Shown piece by piece: positions 16,817-25,887 of a DNA stretch of 64,000 nucleotides (positions within the stretch are counted from its first letter, which is position 1; the number at the start of each line of letters is the position of its first letter). A program made the position numbers and the translations under genes. The notes under the pieces were generated by a model that did not search any database, was not told the DNA's origin, and saw only the letters and a program-made list of their open reading frames with translations. The stretch comes from JBEBVQ01 sp037190845 (lineage in GTDB: Bacteria; Bacteroidota; Bacteroidia; Chitinophagales; Chitinophagaceae), in the NCBI GenBank assembly GCA_037190845.1, contig JBBCJI010000002.1, forward strand, positions 97,337 to 161,336, given 5' to 3'.

Positions 16817-17369
16817 ATCCCGCGTGTCCATAATGTAATACTCTTTTTGCTTCGTCATGAATGACCTGCAGGGCAATGTCGGTCGGCATATCGCCTTCTA
16901 CAGTAAGCACATAGTCTACAATGCGCACATGCAGGTCTTTGGCCGTGGCGTCGGGTTTGAGCTGCTGTGCCAGTTGGCTGACCATATTGATCTCCTGCTC
17001 CTTGACATTTTTTACGGTATCCCATACCTGTGTGGATACATAGATCTGCTGGGAGAGATTGTGCTCAAACTCGGAATTGATCTGCATGGCAAGCGCCTGC
17101 TGAAGCTCCCGTGCCGACATTCCGGGGTGGTAGACCCGCGGGATCAGATTGCGGGGCTGTATCCGCTCGAGGAATACTACCAGCCTTTCGTATGCCTGCA
17201 GACGGAGGCGCAGGGTGATGTCATTGTTGTCACGCAGCAGCGCCAGTTGTTTCCGTTGTGTCTGGCTGACCAGGAATTTCTGAACGATCAGGTAACTGCT
17301 GATCAGTACAATCATGGCAGGCAGGGTGTATTTCAGAATCTCAAGCAGGGTGGTTACATACACATTCAT
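16815..17369 (-). CDS. Membrane-anchored hypothetical protein
   Basis: 184 residues. One transmembrane helix at ~10-30 is followed by a cytoplasmic, mostly helical and charged domain with RLRLQAYERLVVFLERI, EFEHNLSQQIYVS and VLTVEGDMPTDIALQ. I recognise this as a conserved Bacteroidota family of unknown function, often found beside methylmalonyl-CoA mutase genes. I cannot name a domain. It is the first gene of the apparent mutase operon, separated from mutA only by the inverted repeat. Confidence 0.75.
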   Translation of the reverse strand: MNVYVTTLLEILKYTLPAMIVLISSYLIVQKFLVSQTQRKQLALLRDNNDITLRLRLQAYERLVVFLERIQPRNLIPRVYHPGMSARELQQALAMQINSEFEHNLSQQIYVSTQVWDTVKNVKEQEINMVSQLAQQLKPDATAKDLHVRIVDYVLTVEGDMPTDIALQVIHDEAKRVLHYGHAG

Positions 17370-17608
17370 TACAGCGCAAATTTAATTTGCCGCGACAAAA
17401 TAACATGTTTTTCCTTGATTGAGATGTTATAGGAGAGGTTTGTTATACGTTGCCGGCGCGGTATGCGTTTGTTTTTTGGATACTTCCGATTCTGAAGCGA
17501 CAGGGTGGCATGGTTTTTAAACGACTAAAATATCTCTGGATGAACATGTACATGATTTATTGTACTGCAATATAAAATAATGAGGGGGTCTGGTAAATAA
17601 AACAGAGC
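17370..17608. other. Intergenic region between divergent genes
   Basis: No coding signal. It must contain the leftward promoter for the operon starting at 17369. The only clear structure is the terminator-like hairpin that follows at 17609. Confidence 0.5.
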
Positions 17609-17644
17609 AGGGCTGCGTACTTAGTGTACCGGCCCTTTGTTTTT
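17609..17644 (+). terminator. Terminator-like hairpin with T tract, no obvious upstream gene
   Basis: The stem agggc..gtac / gtac..gccct (17609-17635) has two internal mismatched pairs and is followed by TTTGTTTTT (17636-17644). It reads rightward, yet the region to its left is the divergent gap after 17369, so it could end a small RNA or act as a leader attenuator for the gene at 17719. Confidence 0.4.
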
Positions 17645-17718
17645 GATGTTTTCTCAAAATGATAACCAGATTTTCCCGGCAGGGTTTTTATCTGGGTATT
17701 GTATAAACCTGATATTTT

Positions 17719-18069
17719 ATGAGAACGCACGAATTTAACAGCCCGCCGCACGATCAGAATGTAATGATGAATACCATGACATCGTGCGTGAACAAAGTTG
17801 TAAAACAAGGATATACCGATACGTTTAAGATCACAGACAGAGGGTTACTCTCCTGTGCCAGGAACCGGTATTTCAGACCGGAGCAGATCCGGGTGATTAA
17901 TTTTTACCGTTTTGAAGGACAATCTGATCCCGCAGATAATTCTATCATGTACGTGATTGAAACTTCGGATGGGCTTTGCGGTACTTTGATTGATGCGTAC
18001 GGGGCGTATGCCGACAGCCGTGTCAACAATTTTATGAAAGCCGTAGAAGATATCCGTAAGAAAGAATAA
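17719..18069 (+). CDS. Small conserved protein, paralog of 43394-43759 (family often mislabelled PRPP synthetase)
   Basis: 116 residues. The core INFYRFEGQSDPADNSIMY, followed by IETSDG and LIDAYGAYA, is shared almost word for word with the protein at 43394-43759. This ~100-residue Bacteroidota family is frequently annotated as phosphoribosylpyrophosphate synthetase, but it is far too short and lacks the PRPP-binding motif, so the label is not supported. Function unknown. No signal peptide or membrane segment. It ends 28 bases before the convergent kinase gene. Confidence 0.8.
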   Translation: MRTHEFNSPPHDQNVMMNTMTSCVNKVVKQGYTDTFKITDRGLLSCARNRYFRPEQIRVINFYRFEGQSDPADNSIMYVIETSDGLCGTLIDAYGAYADSRVNNFMKAVEDIRKKE

Positions 18070-18097
18070 CACTGTACCCGTATATCTGTGAGCCGGA

Positions 18098-19498
18098 TTA
18101 ATGTTCTGTCGGGAAATACAATTTAAAGGTGGCGCCTGCATTGGGATGGCCATGAGCAAGAATGTATCCGCTGTGATTTGCCATTACCCGCTGGGCTATG
18201 GCAAGCCCCGCTCCTTTTCCTTCGTACATGGATTGCTGGTTATGCAGCCGCTGGAACAGCAGAAACATTTTGTGCATGAACTTGTTGTTGAATCCGATCC
18301 CGTTATCTGTAATGCTGATCCTGTAAAAGGTTCGCCCGGTAAGCGCTTGATTAATTTCCACAAGCTCTGCCCCGTCCACCTTTGATGTTGTTACGGTTAT
18401 AAGCGGGGGGATGTCTTCATGCGAGAATTTAAGTGCATTGTCCAGTAAAGCCTTAAACAACAATTGTAGTTGTGCCGGATAGCCCTGAACGACGGGAAGC
18501 TGACTCAGCCGGATATCAGCATTTTTGTCTTTGACCTTTTTTTTCAGCTCGTTTACAGTCTGTTGTACGATTGTATTCAGATCCGAAGTTTCAGGGTCTC
18601 CCTGTTCGCTTACAAGACTGGTAAGGTCGGCGAGATCTTCAATCAGTTCCTGCATACGTCCTGCAGCATTGTTGATGCGTTCCATCAGTGTTTTACTGTC
18701 TGCATCCACCAGGTCTTTTTTCTGCCATAATAATAATAAGCGGTTGAGGAAGATCTGTATTTTCCTCAATGGCTCCTGCAGGTCGTGCGAAGCGGCAAAT
18801 GCGATCTGCTCCAGTTCGTTATGCGACCTGCGCAGGTCAATCAGCTTTATCTGCAACTCTTCCTGGTAACGTATTCTTTTCCGGAGTGAATTGATCATCA
18901 GCACCAGCAGCAGCAGGGCGAGTGCTCCAAACCCGAAATACAGATATCTGATATTGCTGACTGTAAGTTGCTGGTATAATAATTTGTTTTTGTGGTATTC
19001 AGCCAGATGGACTTGTTCTATCCGCTTCATTTTTTGTATGAAATCCATGCATTGCTGCATAGAGATACGTCCTTCGTAAAAATGCACAGGTACTTTCTCT
19101 GTTGCGGCAGTATCTGAAAAATTCAGATTGTGCTTCAGGTTGGTAAGCCGGGATACCACATAGCTGCGCAGCAGGATTACATTATTGTATTGCTCGGGAG
19201 TCCCGTTCGTCATCGTCTTCAGCTTATCTGTGATCGGGATCAGCTTCGCATGAGGTTCGGCAAGCAGCCGGATGTAATTGCTGTCGCGGGTGATCATGTA
19301 TCCCCGTTCGAAGCGGTCTATATCTTTTATCGCTACCTCAAGCCGGTCCAATTGTGCGATAATGCCGTATGTCTGTTCTACCTTGTCAATGGCATTAATT
19401 AAAGTGCCGAGACGTTTGACCGACACAAATGACAGAACTGTCATAATAATAAATGACAGGATAAATAATATGGAAATGATATATAGCCTCTTTTTCAT
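18098..19498 (-). CDS. CHASE3-type sensor histidine kinase
   Basis: 466 residues. A transmembrane helix at ~7-27, a periplasmic ~150-residue region resembling CHASE3 (IDRFERGYMITRDSNYI), a second helix at ~183-203, then a short coiled coil, HisKA with the phosphoacceptor in AASHDLQEPLRKI, and an ATPase domain (N box LLDNALKFSHE, G1 DNGIGFNNK, G2 GKGAGLAIA). The SHDLQEPLRKI type is typical of Bacteroidota and phytochrome-like kinases. There is no adjacent response regulator on its strand, so the partner may be a single-domain receiver such as those at 27.4-28.3 kb. Confidence 0.92.
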   Translation of the reverse strand: MKKRLYIISILFILSFIIMTVLSFVSVKRLGTLINAIDKVEQTYGIIAQLDRLEVAIKDIDRFERGYMITRDSNYIRLLAEPHAKLIPITDKLKTMTNGTPEQYNNVILLRSYVVSRLTNLKHNLNFSDTAATEKVPVHFYEGRISMQQCMDFIQKMKRIEQVHLAEYHKNKLLYQQLTVSNIRYLYFGFGALALLLLVLMINSLRKRIRYQEELQIKLIDLRRSHNELEQIAFAASHDLQEPLRKIQIFLNRLLLLWQKKDLVDADSKTLMERINNAAGRMQELIEDLADLTSLVSEQGDPETSDLNTIVQQTVNELKKKVKDKNADIRLSQLPVVQGYPAQLQLLFKALLDNALKFSHEDIPPLITVTTSKVDGAELVEINQALTGRTFYRISITDNGIGFNNKFMHKMFLLFQRLHNQQSMYEGKGAGLAIAQRVMANHSGYILAHGHPNAGATFKLYFPTEH

Positions 19499-19778
19499 CC
19501 CATATCAAACATAGGCCATTTTATTGATTTTTTGCATTCCGGGATTTTCCCGTAAATTTTTGAGGAAATTTATCCTCATTCCTTTTTTAACTCAGTCAAA
19601 TCGGGCATTTTACATTTTTAAATATTTGTTTTGTTTCTTTGTAAAATAATTGTTGTCAATTTTTAATAAAGATATTTTATGATTGCTGTTGATCGCGGAA
19701 ATCTGGCTTTAAGGTTGCATGTATGTTTATTACGAAATAAATAGAATAAGTCAGGTTCACCTTAAAATATCCTTTGTT

Positions 19779-21191
19779 ATGCTCTCTCAACAACAAATGC
19801 AAAAGCAACAGTTAAAAATTCTGCCTCAGCAGATTCAATTGTTGAATCTTTACTTTCTTAATAGCCAGGAGCTGGAGCAGCGTATCAAAACTGAGTTGGA
19901 AGATAATCCTATGCTGGAGATGACAAGCAGTCAGGAGTCTGAGCCCGGTGGGGATGAACAATCTTCTGGTGACGTTCCGGAATGGGATGATTACCGGGAT
20001 GATGATATACCGGACTATAAAACTGAATACCAGAATTACTTCGCTGCAGATCAACTGCCGGAAATGCCTATTGTTTCTATGAGTTATTTCAGAGACGAAC
20101 TGAAGCAGCAGCTCCGCCTGCAGGAAATTTCTGAAAAAGACAGGATGCTTGCCGAATATCTTGTCGATATGCTGAATGACCGCGGATTAATGGACAAATC
20201 GCTGGAAGACGTGGCAGATGATCTTTCGTTCAATATGCAGATCCTGGTAGACGAGAAAGAGCTGGAGCGTATTTTGTCTTTGATTCAGGAGTTGGAGCCG
20301 GTAGGTATTGGTGCGCGTGACGTACGGCAGTGCCTGTTGCTCCAATTGGAGCGGATGAACCGCAGGCGTCCGGATATCCGTTGTGCATACAAGCTTGTCC
20401 GGGATCATTTTAGTGACCTGATGCACCGCCAGTTTGAAAAAGTACAGCACAGCCTGAATATTGATGAAGATGAATTGCGTATTGTATTGCAGAAGATCAG
20501 TACGCTGAACTTTTACCCGGTTTCCGAACGGGTTACATTGTTTGAGCCTAAGGACACGATCATTCCCGACTATATCATCAGCCGCGATGGCGACGATATC
20601 GGGGTCAGCCTGCTGCATTCCAGATCTTCCGCTGTTTATGTCAACCAGTCTCTGTATGAGCAGCTTGCCGGTCAGTGTGGCAGTCGTGATAAGTCGGCTA
20701 TACAATATGTAAAAAACAAGTTGCAGTCGGCAAGGTGGTTTGTACAGGCTGTCAAGCAACGGGAGGATACTATGCTGCATATTATGCAGTGCATTATCCG
20801 GATACAGAAAGACTATTTCATGGAAGGAGATATACACCTGCTGAAACCAATGGTACTGCGTAATGTAGCTGAAGCTTCCGGTCTGGATATTTCCACGATT
20901 TCCCGGATCACAAGCAACAAATATGCGGAAACACATTTTGGGCTGATCTATCTGAAAGATCTTTTCAGCGAAGGCATTGCAGATCAAAAAGGGAAGGTGA
21001 TCAGTAATAAGGTGATCCAGTCCGTAATAGAAGAAACGATTGACAATGAAGATAAGCGGCATCCCTATACGGATCAGCAGCTTGTACATATACTTACGGG
21101 ACAGGGTTATAACATTGCCCGGCGCACAGTAGCAAAGTACAGGGAGCAGATGGGCATTCCGATTGCGCAGATCAGATCGGTCTGGGTTTGA
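19779..21191 (+). CDS. rpoN: RNA polymerase sigma-54 factor
   Basis: 470 residues. The glutamine-rich activator-interacting region I lies at the N-terminus (LSQQQMQKQQLKILPQQIQL), followed by an acidic region II, the core-binding region, and the C-terminal DNA-binding RpoN box ARRTVAKYRE near residue 450. Sigma-54 directs polymerase to -24/-12 promoters and needs an AAA+ activator to open DNA. The start at 19779 is used because region I homology begins there. The open frame reaches back to 19719. An NtrC-type activator gene follows 73 bases downstream, the natural partner. Confidence 0.96.
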   Translation: MLSQQQMQKQQLKILPQQIQLLNLYFLNSQELEQRIKTELEDNPMLEMTSSQESEPGGDEQSSGDVPEWDDYRDDDIPDYKTEYQNYFAADQLPEMPIVSMSYFRDELKQQLRLQEISEKDRMLAEYLVDMLNDRGLMDKSLEDVADDLSFNMQILVDEKELERILSLIQELEPVGIGARDVRQCLLLQLERMNRRRPDIRCAYKLVRDHFSDLMHRQFEKVQHSLNIDEDELRIVLQKISTLNFYPVSERVTLFEPKDTIIPDYIISRDGDDIGVSLLHSRSSAVYVNQSLYEQLAGQCGSRDKSAIQYVKNKLQSARWFVQAVKQREDTMLHIMQCIIRIQKDYFMEGDIHLLKPMVLRNVAEASGLDISTISRITSNKYAETHFGLIYLKDLFSEGIADQKGKVISNKVIQSVIEETIDNEDKRHPYTDQQLVHILTGQGYNIARRTVAKYREQMGIPIAQIRSVWV

Positions 21192-21264
21192 TAATTATTG
21201 ATTTATTGGTAAATTGACGGTTCGAAATATTAGCGACACAACACACCCAACTGGAAATAAAAAT

Positions 21265-22734
21265 ATGAGTAAGCAAATTTTAGTAATTGACGATGATAAT
21301 GACATGTGCCTGCTGCTAAACCGTTTTCTGACGCGCCATGGATATACCGTAACCAGTCTCAACGGTGGTCAGCCGGCATTAGGCTGGATGAAAAAAAATA
21401 CCCCTGCATTGGTATTGTGCGATTTCAGGCTTGATGACATGACCGGCGCGGAGCTGCTTGAAAAGATAAAAGAGATACATCCGGGTGTTCCTGTAATTAT
21501 CATTACGGGATATAGTGATGTAAAGGATGCGGTGGAGGTGATGAAGCTGGGAGCGTACGATTATGTCACCAAACCGTTGTTCCCGGATGAGATATTGCTT
21601 ACTATCCGGAAAGCGCTCAGTGAAAAGACAGAAGGGCCGGCCGGCCGGGTACAGGTATCTCCGAAGACAAGCCGCACCGATGAGCAATCCGGGCAGCCAT
21701 ATCCTAAATACATGGATCATGACGGGCAGTTTATTCCCGGAGAAAGTCCGGAGTTCAGGAATATCATGCAGCAGATAGACCTCGTGGCGCCTACCAATTA
21801 CAGCGTCATTATATATGGTGAAAGCGGAAGCGGCAAAGAAGTCATTGCCCAGCAGATACACCGGAAAAGCGGGCGGGCAGACAAACCTTTTATTGCAATT
21901 GATTGTGGTGCATTATCGCGCGAATTGGCCGGCAGTGAATTGTTCGGACATGAAAAAGGTTCTTTCACGGGGGCGGTAAACCAGAAAACCGGAAGCTTCG
22001 AAGTTGCGAACGGCGGAACTATCTTTTTGGATGAAATAGCGAACCTGTCCTATGAAATACAGGTATCCCTGCTGCGTGTGATACAGGAGCGAAAAATGAG
22101 AAGGGTCGGCGGGAATAAAGATATAGAGTTGGATGTGCGGATCATTGTCGCAAGTAATGAAAAACTGTGGGATGCCGCAGGTGTGGGTAAATTCCGCGAA
22201 GACCTGTATCACCGGTTTAATGAATTCAGCATTAACGTACCTCCGTTACGCGAACGAAAAAAGGATATTATGCTGCTGGCAAACCATTTTCTTAAGCTGA
22301 CAAATGCCGAGTTGGGGAAACATGTTTCCGGGTTTTCCAAAGAAGTGGAGCATATCTTTCTCAATTATATCTGGTATGGTAATCTCCGTGAGCTGAAAAA
22401 TGTAGTGAAAAGGGCCACATTACTGACCGATGGAAATATGGTAGAAGTGAAATCGCTTCCGTTTGAAATCACCAACTTTCATAAGCTCCAGTTTGATAAT
22501 GCCGTACAGGCTTCGGAAGACATATTACAGGATATCGCCTCCGGCAGAGAGAATGGTGCTTCTTCTTATGGAAACAAGTTGAAGACAGCAAATATTGATG
22601 CGGAATATGAAGTAATACTCGAAGCATTGAAACAGGCTGATTTCAACAAAAGCAGGGCAGCGCAATTACTCAATATTGACAGAAAGACATTGTATAATAA
22701 AATGAAGCAGTACAAACAGTTCAATAATCAGTAA
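21265..22734 (+). CDS. NtrC-family sigma-54-dependent response regulator
   Basis: 489 residues. The receiver domain (~1-120) has DDDNDM and the phospho-acceptor in LCDFRLDDMTGAELL. The AAA+ domain (~165-400) shows Walker A GESGSGKE, the sigma-54 contact loop GSFTGA, and GGTIFLDEIANL. The C-terminal Fis-type helix-turn-helix is NKSRAAQLLNIDRKTLYNKM. It activates sigma-54 promoters by ATP hydrolysis. The start at 21265 is the ATG before the receiver. It sits between rpoN and two sensor kinases, the likely phosphate donors. Confidence 0.95.
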   Translation: MSKQILVIDDDNDMCLLLNRFLTRHGYTVTSLNGGQPALGWMKKNTPALVLCDFRLDDMTGAELLEKIKEIHPGVPVIIITGYSDVKDAVEVMKLGAYDYVTKPLFPDEILLTIRKALSEKTEGPAGRVQVSPKTSRTDEQSGQPYPKYMDHDGQFIPGESPEFRNIMQQIDLVAPTNYSVIIYGESGSGKEVIAQQIHRKSGRADKPFIAIDCGALSRELAGSELFGHEKGSFTGAVNQKTGSFEVANGGTIFLDEIANLSYEIQVSLLRVIQERKMRRVGGNKDIELDVRIIVASNEKLWDAAGVGKFREDLYHRFNEFSINVPPLRERKKDIMLLANHFLKLTNAELGKHVSGFSKEVEHIFLNYIWYGNLRELKNVVKRATLLTDGNMVEVKSLPFEITNFHKLQFDNAVQASEDILQDIASGRENGASSYGNKLKTANIDAEYEVILEALKQADFNKSRAAQLLNIDRKTLYNKMKQYKQFNNQ

Positions 22735-22767
22735 AACTTATCTTATACTCATATACTACCGGTAACT

Positions 22768-24306
22768 ATGAAGCCTGAAAAAATAACGGGTACCCCGGAA
22801 ACTTATGCGCAATTAATAAACAATACTCCTTGCGGGGTATTAATTGTGACGGAGCCGGATTTTCGTATCGTGTATCATAACGACTTTTTTTTGCAGTTTA
22901 CAGGATTTTCACCGGCAGATGTTATGAATGAGGAATTTACATTGCTGCAACTGCTCGATCCGTCCCAATACCACCGTCTGCACATCCAGATTTCCCGTGC
23001 GAAGGAGGATGAAAGCAAGCGTAAACGATATGTGATTTATTCCCTTCGCCATAAAAGCGGTAACCTTATACAATGTTACATTTATGCAGCTCCCGCCGAA
23101 CATACCGGACAAGGGCAGGAACCCCGCATACAGTTGTCCATCGTTCCTGAATTATCTACATGGAGTATGCCCTATACGTCTTTCGATACGAGGGAATTGT
23201 TTCTTGAGTTGTTTGGTGATTTTGGATTTGGTACATTCGAATGGATTATAGTACCCGATAAGGTGTATTGTTCGGAAGGTGTATATCAGATTTGCGAAGT
23301 AGACCGTTTTTCAAATGTTTTTACATTGAAATCTGTGCGGACTATGCTGCATCCTGAGGACCGCGAGGAGGTTATTGCCGCCGTGCTTGCGGTATTTGAT
23401 ACGGGAGATACGTATAATGTGGAAACCAGGATCATTACACCCCAGAAAAACATCAGGTACATCAATTCCATCGGAAGGATTATCAAGGATGGACAGGGCA
23501 ATCCGTTGAAGCTGGTGGGCAGCGTACGGGATATTACGCAGCGGAAGGAAAGTGAAATAGCGCTTAAAAAACACTTCCAGGAGCTGAACCGTTCCAACCG
23601 CCAGCTTGAGGAATTTGCATACGTGACCAGTCATGACCTTCAGGAACCGTTGCGGAAAATCAGTACTTTTTCAGACCGGCTTGCGGAGAAAGTATCAGGC
23701 ACACTGGATCAGGATGGTACGTTTTATCTGGAGCGGATCAAAGCTGCTGCAAACAACATGCGCCTGCTGATCAAAAATCTTCTCGACTTCTCACGTATTA
23801 CAGAAGGCAGTCTTGCTTTTTTGCAAACCAACCTTTCGTTTGTTTTAAAGGAAGTAACAGCAGACCTCGAACTGAAGATCGGAGAGACAAAAGCGACCAT
23901 AGAGTCCGGTCCTCTTCCTGTGATCACTGCTGATCCGTTACAAATGCGTCAGCTTTTCCTAAACCTGATTGGTAATGCACTTAAATTCCGGCGGGAAAAT
24001 GTAGCTCCTGAAATCCGGGTTTCGTGCGGTAAACTGACGGATGAAGAAAAAACGTTTGCTGGTCTCACTCCCTCCCGGCAATATTATAAAATACAATTTT
24101 CAGATAATGGCATCGGATTTGAGCAGGAATATGCGTCCCGTATCTTCCAGATGTTTCAGCGATTGCACGGTAAGACGGAATACCCGGGATCCGGCATCGG
24201 TCTCGCGATCTGTAAAAAAATTGTGGATTACCACCAGGGGGTAATTTATGCGGAACGCCTGCCGGAATTTGGAGCCCGCTTTACTGTTATATTACCGGAA
24301 ACATAA
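22768..24306 (+). CDS. PAS-domain sensor histidine kinase
   Basis: 512 residues, no transmembrane segment, so cytoplasmic. A PAS domain at ~12-125 (NTPCGVLIVTEPDFRIVYHN), a second PAS/PAC unit at ~150-265 ending VGSVRDITQRKE, HisKA with TSHDLQEPLRKIS, and an ATPase domain (N box NLIGNALKFR, G1 DNGIGFEQE, G2 GSGIGLAI). It starts 33 bases after the NtrC-type regulator gene and probably shares its transcript, making it a candidate input to sigma-54 control. Confidence 0.93.
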   Translation: MKPEKITGTPETYAQLINNTPCGVLIVTEPDFRIVYHNDFFLQFTGFSPADVMNEEFTLLQLLDPSQYHRLHIQISRAKEDESKRKRYVIYSLRHKSGNLIQCYIYAAPAEHTGQGQEPRIQLSIVPELSTWSMPYTSFDTRELFLELFGDFGFGTFEWIIVPDKVYCSEGVYQICEVDRFSNVFTLKSVRTMLHPEDREEVIAAVLAVFDTGDTYNVETRIITPQKNIRYINSIGRIIKDGQGNPLKLVGSVRDITQRKESEIALKKHFQELNRSNRQLEEFAYVTSHDLQEPLRKISTFSDRLAEKVSGTLDQDGTFYLERIKAAANNMRLLIKNLLDFSRITEGSLAFLQTNLSFVLKEVTADLELKIGETKATIESGPLPVITADPLQMRQLFLNLIGNALKFRRENVAPEIRVSCGKLTDEEKTFAGLTPSRQYYKIQFSDNGIGFEQEYASRIFQMFQRLHGKTEYPGSGIGLAICKKIVDYHQGVIYAERLPEFGARFTVILPET

Positions 24307-24388
24307 CCAGGATGGTATCATACCGGCAGGCAGAGTATGTCTTTTCCTGCCGGTAGTCCGTTTCGGTATGTGCTAAATAAACTACATC

Positions 24389-25885
24389 ATGAACAATGAA
24401 ATCCATACAGGTGTCAGGATATTGATCGTTGATGACGATGAAGAAGACTTTATCATTACAGGGGATTATATACGGCATATACCCGGTACTTCTTATCGCA
24501 TAGACTGGTGCTATAAATACGAACAGGCATTACGACATATGCTGGACAGGAACTACGACTTGTATTTTGTGGATTATCGTATGGGGGCCAAGTCTGGTGT
24601 GGATCTGCTCAGGGAAGCGTTGAGTCATAATTGTACGGAGCCTGTTGTACTGTTGACCGGGAACGGGAATTACAGAGTAGATATGGAAGCGATGCAGTTT
24701 GGCGCAGTGGATTACCTGGTCAAGACTGAGTTGAGTGTAGAAAAAATGGAGCGGTGTATCCGTTATGCGCTGGACCGTGCAGCATCTATGAAAGCGCTGA
24801 AAGCCAACGAACGTCGTTACCGGAGCATTTTTGAAAAATCTAAAGACCTGGTTTTTCTGGCAGATACACAGCTTCACTTCCGGGATGTAAATGATTCTGC
24901 TGTCCAGTTGCTCGGATATGATAAGGAAAGCATCATGAGTCTGAGTTTGTATGATCTGATAGCGCAGACACAGCATAAAAATTTTTTATTGCAGTCGTTG
25001 CGGCACAGAAAAGGTATAGAAGACTGGGAGGTAATATTGATCACAAGAAACGGGGAACGGAAAAACTGTATGTTGACTGCTTCTTTTGAGCAGGATGATA
25101 ACGATGAAACCTACGTGCAAGGTATTATCCACGATATTACCAACCTCAAAAAGGCCGAAAAAACGACCCTGCAGATAGAGAAAATGGCTGCTGCCGGCAG
25201 GTTGGTACGCACGCTTGCCCATGAAGTACGGAACCCGCTGAATAATATTACACTTTCCGTGGAGCAGATGATGCAGGATGTGCCGGATGAACATTTACGG
25301 TTGTATATGGAGATTATCCAGCGTAACAGCAAACGGATCGGCGATCTGATCAGCGAACTGCTGAGCACATCACATACGCCTGGAGTAACGCTTGCCCCCC
25401 GGAAGTTGCAGGAGGTGGTAGACGATGTGATTGCTGTAGCCATAGACCGGATTACGCTCCGGCATATCCGGCTTGAAGTATCGTATCCGGAAACGCCGGT
25501 GCACATATTGGCGGATGGGGAAAAGCTGAAAATTGCGTTGCTCAACATTGTAATTAATGCCATTGAAGCCATGGATGAGCAGGGTGGAGAGCTTGAAATA
25601 CTGCTGCAGGAAAAGCATCCGGGATATGCCTCGCTTTCTATCAGGGATAGTGGCTGCGGAATTTCTGAAGAAAATATTTCCCGCCTGTTTGAGCCTTATT
25701 TTACACAAAAAAGAAACGGGGTCGGGCTGGGTCTGGCATTTACACTGAACATCCTGCAGGCACACAAGGCGGAGCTTGAAGTGACCTCCCTGGAGCATAA
25801 GGGAACAACATTTACGATTACCTTTCAGCTTGCAGATACGTTGCGTGAGCGATTGGTGACAGACAGTGCAGCAGGGCGCTCCTGA
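24389..25885 (+). CDS. Receiver-PAS-histidine kinase
   Basis: 498 residues. Domain order: receiver (~8-125; DDDEED, phospho-acceptor in LYFVDYRMG), PAS (~140-255; YRSIFEKSKDLVFL), HisKA with LAHEVRNPLNNITLSVEQM, and an ATPase domain (N box INAIEAMDE, G1 DSGCGIS, F box FEPYFTQK, G2 GVGLGLAF). The HisKA type (HEVRNPL) is that of NtrB-like kinases, fitting a partner role for the sigma-54 activator two genes upstream. The N-terminal receiver means it can itself be a phosphorelay target. Confidence 0.93.
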   Translation: MNNEIHTGVRILIVDDDEEDFIITGDYIRHIPGTSYRIDWCYKYEQALRHMLDRNYDLYFVDYRMGAKSGVDLLREALSHNCTEPVVLLTGNGNYRVDMEAMQFGAVDYLVKTELSVEKMERCIRYALDRAASMKALKANERRYRSIFEKSKDLVFLADTQLHFRDVNDSAVQLLGYDKESIMSLSLYDLIAQTQHKNFLLQSLRHRKGIEDWEVILITRNGERKNCMLTASFEQDDNDETYVQGIIHDITNLKKAEKTTLQIEKMAAAGRLVRTLAHEVRNPLNNITLSVEQMMQDVPDEHLRLYMEIIQRNSKRIGDLISELLSTSHTPGVTLAPRKLQEVVDDVIAVAIDRITLRHIRLEVSYPETPVHILADGEKLKIALLNIVINAIEAMDEQGGELEILLQEKHPGYASLSIRDSGCGISEENISRLFEPYFTQKRNGVGLGLAFTLNILQAHKAELEVTSLEHKGTTFTITFQLADTLRERLVTDSAAGRS

Positions 25886-25887
25886 AA

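Noticed and set aside
20187..21089. 300-codon antisense frame inside rpoN
   Set aside because: Sigma-54 regions and the RpoN box are on the plus strand; the opposite frame shows no domain.
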